Source: Jejuia algarum
Lineage (GTDB): Bacteria > Bacteroidota > Bacteroidia > Flavobacteriales > Flavobacteriaceae
Reading direction: 5' to 3'
Assembly: GCA_947495775.1 (NCBI GenBank)
Contig: CANMAQ010000001.1
Coordinates: 1-64,000 of the forward strand
Length of the DNA: 64,000 nt
This document shows, piece by piece, positions 61,099 to 64,000 of this stretch. Each line of letters opens with the position of its first letter. Within the stretch, counting starts at the first letter, position 1. The notes under the pieces are model-generated. The model was not told the DNA's origin, searched no databases, and worked only from the letters and a program-made list of their open reading frames with translations. The translations under genes were made by a program, and so were the position numbers.

Positions 61099-61917
61099 AT
61101 GGAGAAACTTAATACGTATTTAGAAATTGCAATAGACAAAGTCGTTTTTTACACCCCTAAACTTATTGCCGCTGCTTTTATTCTTTGGTTAAGTTTTAAG
61201 CTCATTAAAAAAGTTTTAATCTTACTAGAGCGCACTCTAAAGAGACTGCAAGTCTCAGACACCATGAGACCTTTCTTGCTATCTATGATAAGTGTTGTAC
61301 TTAAAGCAGCTTTAATATTTATTATTGTTTCTATTCTTGGTGCCGATTTATCTGGCTTGCTTACCGTCGTTGCTGCCATGGGTTTTGCCATTGGCATGTC
61401 GCTTCAAGGCAGTTTAGGCAACTTTGCTTCTGGTATTCTTATCCTATTTTTAAAACCTTATAAGGTTAGCGATTGGATACAAATTGATGATAAATTTGGG
61501 AAGGTTGAAGAGATTGGTATTTTTAATACAGAAATTATAACCCCTGGGAATAAGACCATGATTATTCCTAACTCTAAAATTACAGACGATGTAGTTACCA
61601 ACTATTCTAAAAAAGGCATGATTCGTTTAGAAATTAGCGTCACCATGCCTTACGCAGAAGATTTCCCTAAGGTACAACGCATTATTGATTCTGTTTTAAA
61701 CAGTATTGATAAAATCCTAGACCAACCAGAGCCTGTTGTAGGTATCGAGGCATTCGATTCGCACTCCATTATTGTTGGTGTAAGACCTTATGTGAAACCA
61801 GATGATTATTGGGAGGTGACCTATCTTGTGCACCATCGTATAAAAAAAGCCTTTAACGAACACCAGATTAAGGTGGCCTATTCTGAAGGTGTAGAACTTG
61901 GAGCTATTGGTGCGTAA
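61099..61917 (+). CDS. Small-conductance mechanosensitive channel (MscS family)
   Basis: 272 residues, similar in length to E. coli MscS. Three membrane helices (about residues 15-38, 58-80, 83-110); the third is the pore helix with the Gly/Ala pattern AAMGFAIGMSLQGSLGNFASG. The beta domain begins FLKPYKVSDWIQIDDKFGKVEEIGIFNTEI and has the MIIPNSKI motif. It should open under membrane tension to release solutes. Divergent from the ilv operon; no partner gene. Confidence 0.93.
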   Translation: MEKLNTYLEIAIDKVVFYTPKLIAAAFILWLSFKLIKKVLILLERTLKRLQVSDTMRPFLLSMISVVLKAALIFIIVSILGADLSGLLTVVAAMGFAIGMSLQGSLGNFASGILILFLKPYKVSDWIQIDDKFGKVEEIGIFNTEIITPGNKTMIIPNSKITDDVVTNYSKKGMIRLEISVTMPYAEDFPKVQRIIDSVLNSIDKILDQPEPVVGIEAFDSHSIIVGVRPYVKPDDYWEVTYLVHHRIKKAFNEHQIKVAYSEGVELGAIGA

Positions 61918-62077
61918 TCGCCTTAAACAGTCTCCAGAATGCTTTTCAAACTTATAGATGTGCAGCACTGTGCTAAAAAACTGTTTCATTAAAACACCCA
62001 ATTAAGCTACTCCTGTTTAAAACACATGGGAATCCTAAAAAAAACAAAAACACATCTTTTTAATATTTTAATTTCTT

Positions 62078-62085
62078 TATTTTTG
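62078..62085 (+). promoter_or_regulatory. Putative -7 box of metK
   Basis: TATTTTTG fits TAnnTTTG. Transcription would start near 62092, a few bases before the first stem of the riboswitch. Confidence 0.5.
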
Positions 62086-62100
62086 CAGCTGTGAAATAAC

Positions 62101-62209
62101 AGAGGAAAGATTTGACTGATTGCAACCTCTTTTTATTCTGAAATGTTCAGTTTCGCTTTTTAAAGAGACTCCAATATGTTCAGCATAAATTAAAAATGCT
62201 AAAGGCAGT
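62101..62209 (+). promoter_or_regulatory. SAM-II-type riboswitch in the metK leader
   Basis: P1 is AGAGG (62101-62105) with CCTCT (62126-62130). The enclosed loop AAAGATTTGACTGATTGCAA follows the SAM-II pattern GAUUUaAC..AUUGCAA, and the downstream ATGCTAAAGGCAGT (62196-62209) corresponds to the conserved GCUAAAaAGG tail that closes the pseudoknot; ACTG in the loop can pair with CAGT in the tail. The segment between holds an extra hairpin (CTGAA ATG TTCAG, 62138-62150), longer than in minimal members. AGATTTGAC in the loop is also complementary to GTCAAATCT (62232-62240), close to the start codon, a possible switching partner. Confidence 0.72.
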
Positions 62210-62262
62210 GTAAACTCCTGAGACGTTTTCCGTCAAATCTCAATCAATAATACAACATAATT

Positions 62263-63516
62263 ATGCCATATTTATTCACCTCAGAAAGTGTTTCTGAAGG
62301 CCACCCAGATAAGGTTGCAGATCAAATTAGTGACGCCCTTATTGATAATTTTTTAGCTTTTGATACAGAATCGAAGGTTGCTTGCGAAACATTAGTAACT
62401 ACAGGACAGGTTGTTCTTGCTGGGGAAGTTAAATCTAACACCTATTTAGACGTACAAAAAATTGCTCGAGACACTATTAATAAAATAGGGTATACCAAGG
62501 GCGAATATATGTTTGACGGGAATTCTTGTGGCGTATTTTCGGCAATACACGAACAATCCGAAGATATCAACCAAGGTGTAGATCGCGGTAGCAAAGAAGA
62601 GCAAGGCGCAGGAGATCAAGGTATGATGTTTGGCTACGCTACCAATGAAACCGAAAATTACATGCCTTTGGCCTTAGACCTTTCGCATTTAATTTTAATA
62701 GAACTTGCCGCTTTACGTCGCGAAAATAAAGACATTACTTATTTACGTCCAGATTCTAAAAGTCAGGTTACTATAGAGTATAGTGATGACAATGTGCCCC
62801 AACGTATAGAAGCTATTGTAGTCTCTACACAGCATGACGATTTTGCTGATGATGATACCATGTTAGCTAAAATTAGAAAGGACATTGTAGATATTTTAAT
62901 CCCTCGCGTCATTGCTAGATTACCAGAACCACTTAAAGCCTTATTTAATAGCGCTATAAAATACCACATTAATCCTACTGGAAAATTTGTTATTGGTGGC
63001 CCACATGGTGATACAGGCTTAACGGGTCGTAAAATTATTGTAGACACTTATGGTGGTAAAGGTGCTCATGGTGGAGGTGCATTTTCTGGTAAAGACCCAA
63101 GTAAAGTCGATAGAAGTGCTGCTTATGCGACACGTCATATTGCTAAAAACTTAGTAGCAGCTGGTGTGGCTAGCGAAGTTTTAGTACAAGTAAGTTATGC
63201 TATTGGTGTTGTAGAACCTATGGGGATCTTTATCGATACGTATGGTACTGCTGCTGTAAGCCTAACAGATGGTGAAATCGCAGACAAAGTTTCTAAGGTA
63301 TTCGACATGAGACCTTTTGCGATCGAAGAACGCTTAAAATTACGTTCGCCAATGTACAGCGAAACCGCTGCTTATGGCCATATGGGGCGTAAAAATGAAG
63401 TTGTTAGCAAAACTTTTAAACAACCTAACGGCGAAAGCAAAACTGTAGATGTTGAATTGTTTACTTGGGAAAAATTAGATTATATAGATAAAGTGAAAGC
63501 CGAATTTTCTATTTAA
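62263..63516 (+). CDS. metK: S-adenosylmethionine synthase
   Basis: 417 residues. LFTSESVSEGHPDKVADQIS is the N-terminal methionine/ATP site, EQSEDINQGVDRG and GAGDQGMMFGYATNET are family signatures (GAGDQG), and GGPHGDTGLTGRKIIVDTYG and GGGAFSGKDPSKVDRSAAY contain the phosphate-binding and catalytic residues. It makes SAM from methionine and ATP. It lies behind a SAM-II-type riboswitch, so its product should limit its own expression. A terminator follows. Confidence 0.96.
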   Translation: MPYLFTSESVSEGHPDKVADQISDALIDNFLAFDTESKVACETLVTTGQVVLAGEVKSNTYLDVQKIARDTINKIGYTKGEYMFDGNSCGVFSAIHEQSEDINQGVDRGSKEEQGAGDQGMMFGYATNETENYMPLALDLSHLILIELAALRRENKDITYLRPDSKSQVTIEYSDDNVPQRIEAIVVSTQHDDFADDDTMLAKIRKDIVDILIPRVIARLPEPLKALFNSAIKYHINPTGKFVIGGPHGDTGLTGRKIIVDTYGGKGAHGGGAFSGKDPSKVDRSAAYATRHIAKNLVAAGVASEVLVQVSYAIGVVEPMGIFIDTYGTAAVSLTDGEIADKVSKVFDMRPFAIEERLKLRSPMYSETAAYGHMGRKNEVVSKTFKQPNGESKTVDVELFTWEKLDYIDKVKAEFSI

Positions 63517-63577
63517 GACGTTCTTAAAAACACCTTAGAAATAAATAATTACCATTTGAAACTGCAAATGGCACAAG

Positions 63578-63610
63578 AAAGCGGATACTGCAATGGTAAC
63601 CGCTTTTTTT
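63578..63610 (+). terminator. Terminator after metK
   Basis: AAAGCGG pairs with CCGCTTT, with inner TAC/GTA pairing, followed by eight T. A second small hairpin CCATTTG/CAAATGG precedes it. Confidence 0.85.
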
Positions 63611-64000
63611 TATGCCATAAAATGGCAATTACAACCTTAGGACAACAACACACAAGATCCTTACCGTTGCATTATTTACAGTTCAAATCCATTATCCTTC
63701 CATATAAATACGAATTTTCCTCTAATTTATGCAAATAACTCAAAAAGGATATGGTAAAACCTCAGGCTCAAAATTAAAAAACATCGAAAATCATCAATTT
63801 TAACCTTTTTAGGCTTTTGAGATTCTTTAGAAATCCTTTTTTTTGTGGAAAACAACTAACAAGCAACTAAATTGAGTTTAGGCCGGTAGTACTTCATGTA
63901 CTGCTGGTCTTTATTTTTTTTAATACATAGTCTTTTTTGAACGACCTAGTGCATTGTTACTTTTAAACCTTTTTCGTCCCCATCTCTCAATACAAGTGTT
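63611..64000 (+). other. Intergenic end of the window with orphan terminators
   Basis: No gene recognised up to the window edge. A GATT/AATC hairpin before a run of eight T (63837-63844) and a longer hairpin at 63881-63909 suggest that some plus-strand transcript ends here. Confidence 0.45.
63881..63918 (+). terminator. Orphan terminator
   Basis: GGCCGGTAGTAC pairs throughout with GTACTGCTGGTC (three G-T pairs), five-base loop, then TTTATTTTTTTT. The nearest plus-strand gene, metK, already has its own terminator about 270 bases upstream. Confidence 0.8.

Noticed and set aside
62101..62209. metK leader as a SAM-I (S-box) riboswitch
   Set aside because: The GGAGGGA and GGTGCTA segments of SAM-I are missing; stem and loop order fit SAM-II better.
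63556..63738. 60-codon plus-strand frame after metK
   Set aside because: Overlaps the metK terminator hairpin and has no coding character.
1..64000. tRNA, rRNA, CRISPR, transposase or integrase
   Set aside because: None seen by eye on either strand; the repeats present are palindromes, gene fragments or leader elements.

Overview
The window is chromosomal DNA of a member of the Bacteroidota, most likely a marine-type Flavobacteriaceae. Supporting signs are low G+C, type IX secretion C-terminal sorting domains, several promoter -7 boxes of the TAnnTTTG type, few clear Shine-Dalgarno sequences, a MetX-ThrA triple fusion and an arginine/proline operon built around acyl-ornithine chemistry. No tRNA, rRNA, CRISPR array, transposase or integrase was seen.

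Layout. 1-0.9 kb: end of a T9SS-secreted protein and two terminators. 0.9-7.2 kb (minus): methionine/threonine operon (SAM-I riboswitch, stub of metY, metX-thrA fusion, SdpI-like protein, metZ, PhzF-like protein). 7.3-9.5 kb: two uncharacterised proteins. 9.6-12 kb (plus): leuA-leuB. 12-14.3 kb: long gene-free stretch, then two tandem paralogous small lipoproteins. 14.5-26.5 kb (minus): arg/pro operon (GNAT, argG, argC, proC, argD, proA, proB, GNAT, acylornithine carbamoyltransferase, argB, argE-like, argH). 26.7-28.9 kb: small Cys-rich lipoprotein, outer-membrane protein, dihaem cytochrome c. 29.2-40.3 kb (minus): an unusual biosynthetic operon. 40.4-43.3 kb: PAS-LuxR regulator, ThiF-like enzyme, ThuA-like protein. 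43.6-49 kb: DUF302 lipoprotein, azurin, GapN-like dehydrogenase, secreted or lipoproteins of unknown role. 49.6-51.4 kb: broken T9SS-secreted glycoside-hydrolase-like gene. 51.5-53.5 kb: delta-60-repeat protein flanked by two decayed copies of the ilvA 3' end. 53.5-60.9 kb (minus): ilvD-ilvB-ilvN-ilvC-ilvA with a leader-peptide attenuator. 61-63.6 kb (plus): MscS channel and metK, the latter behind a SAM-II-type riboswitch.

The most interesting system is the 29.2-40.3 kb operon. Two nearly identical 34-residue peptides, absent from ordinary gene calls because of size, end in ADTARCGGVI plus a variable tripeptide. They are followed by a membrane S2P-type protease, an arginase with an extra N-terminal domain, an LpxL-like acyltransferase, a ketosynthase, an acyl carrier protein, a FabZ-like dehydratase and a MacB/HlyD/TolC-type exporter, with a FeeM-like GNAT acyltransferase just upstream. 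I infer a ribosomally made lipopeptide: the core arginine is hydrolysed to ornithine, the ornithine is N-acylated with a fatty acid made on the dedicated carrier protein, and the product is exported in one step. This resembles the selidamide logic (peptide arginase plus GNAT acyltransferase) with its own fatty-acid module.

A second notable signal is a conserved leader-RNA element (three-pair stem, 12-nt loop ending in GAAAA, then GAGTAGGT 22-30 nt before the start codon) in front of both precursor genes and two lipoprotein genes elsewhere in the window.
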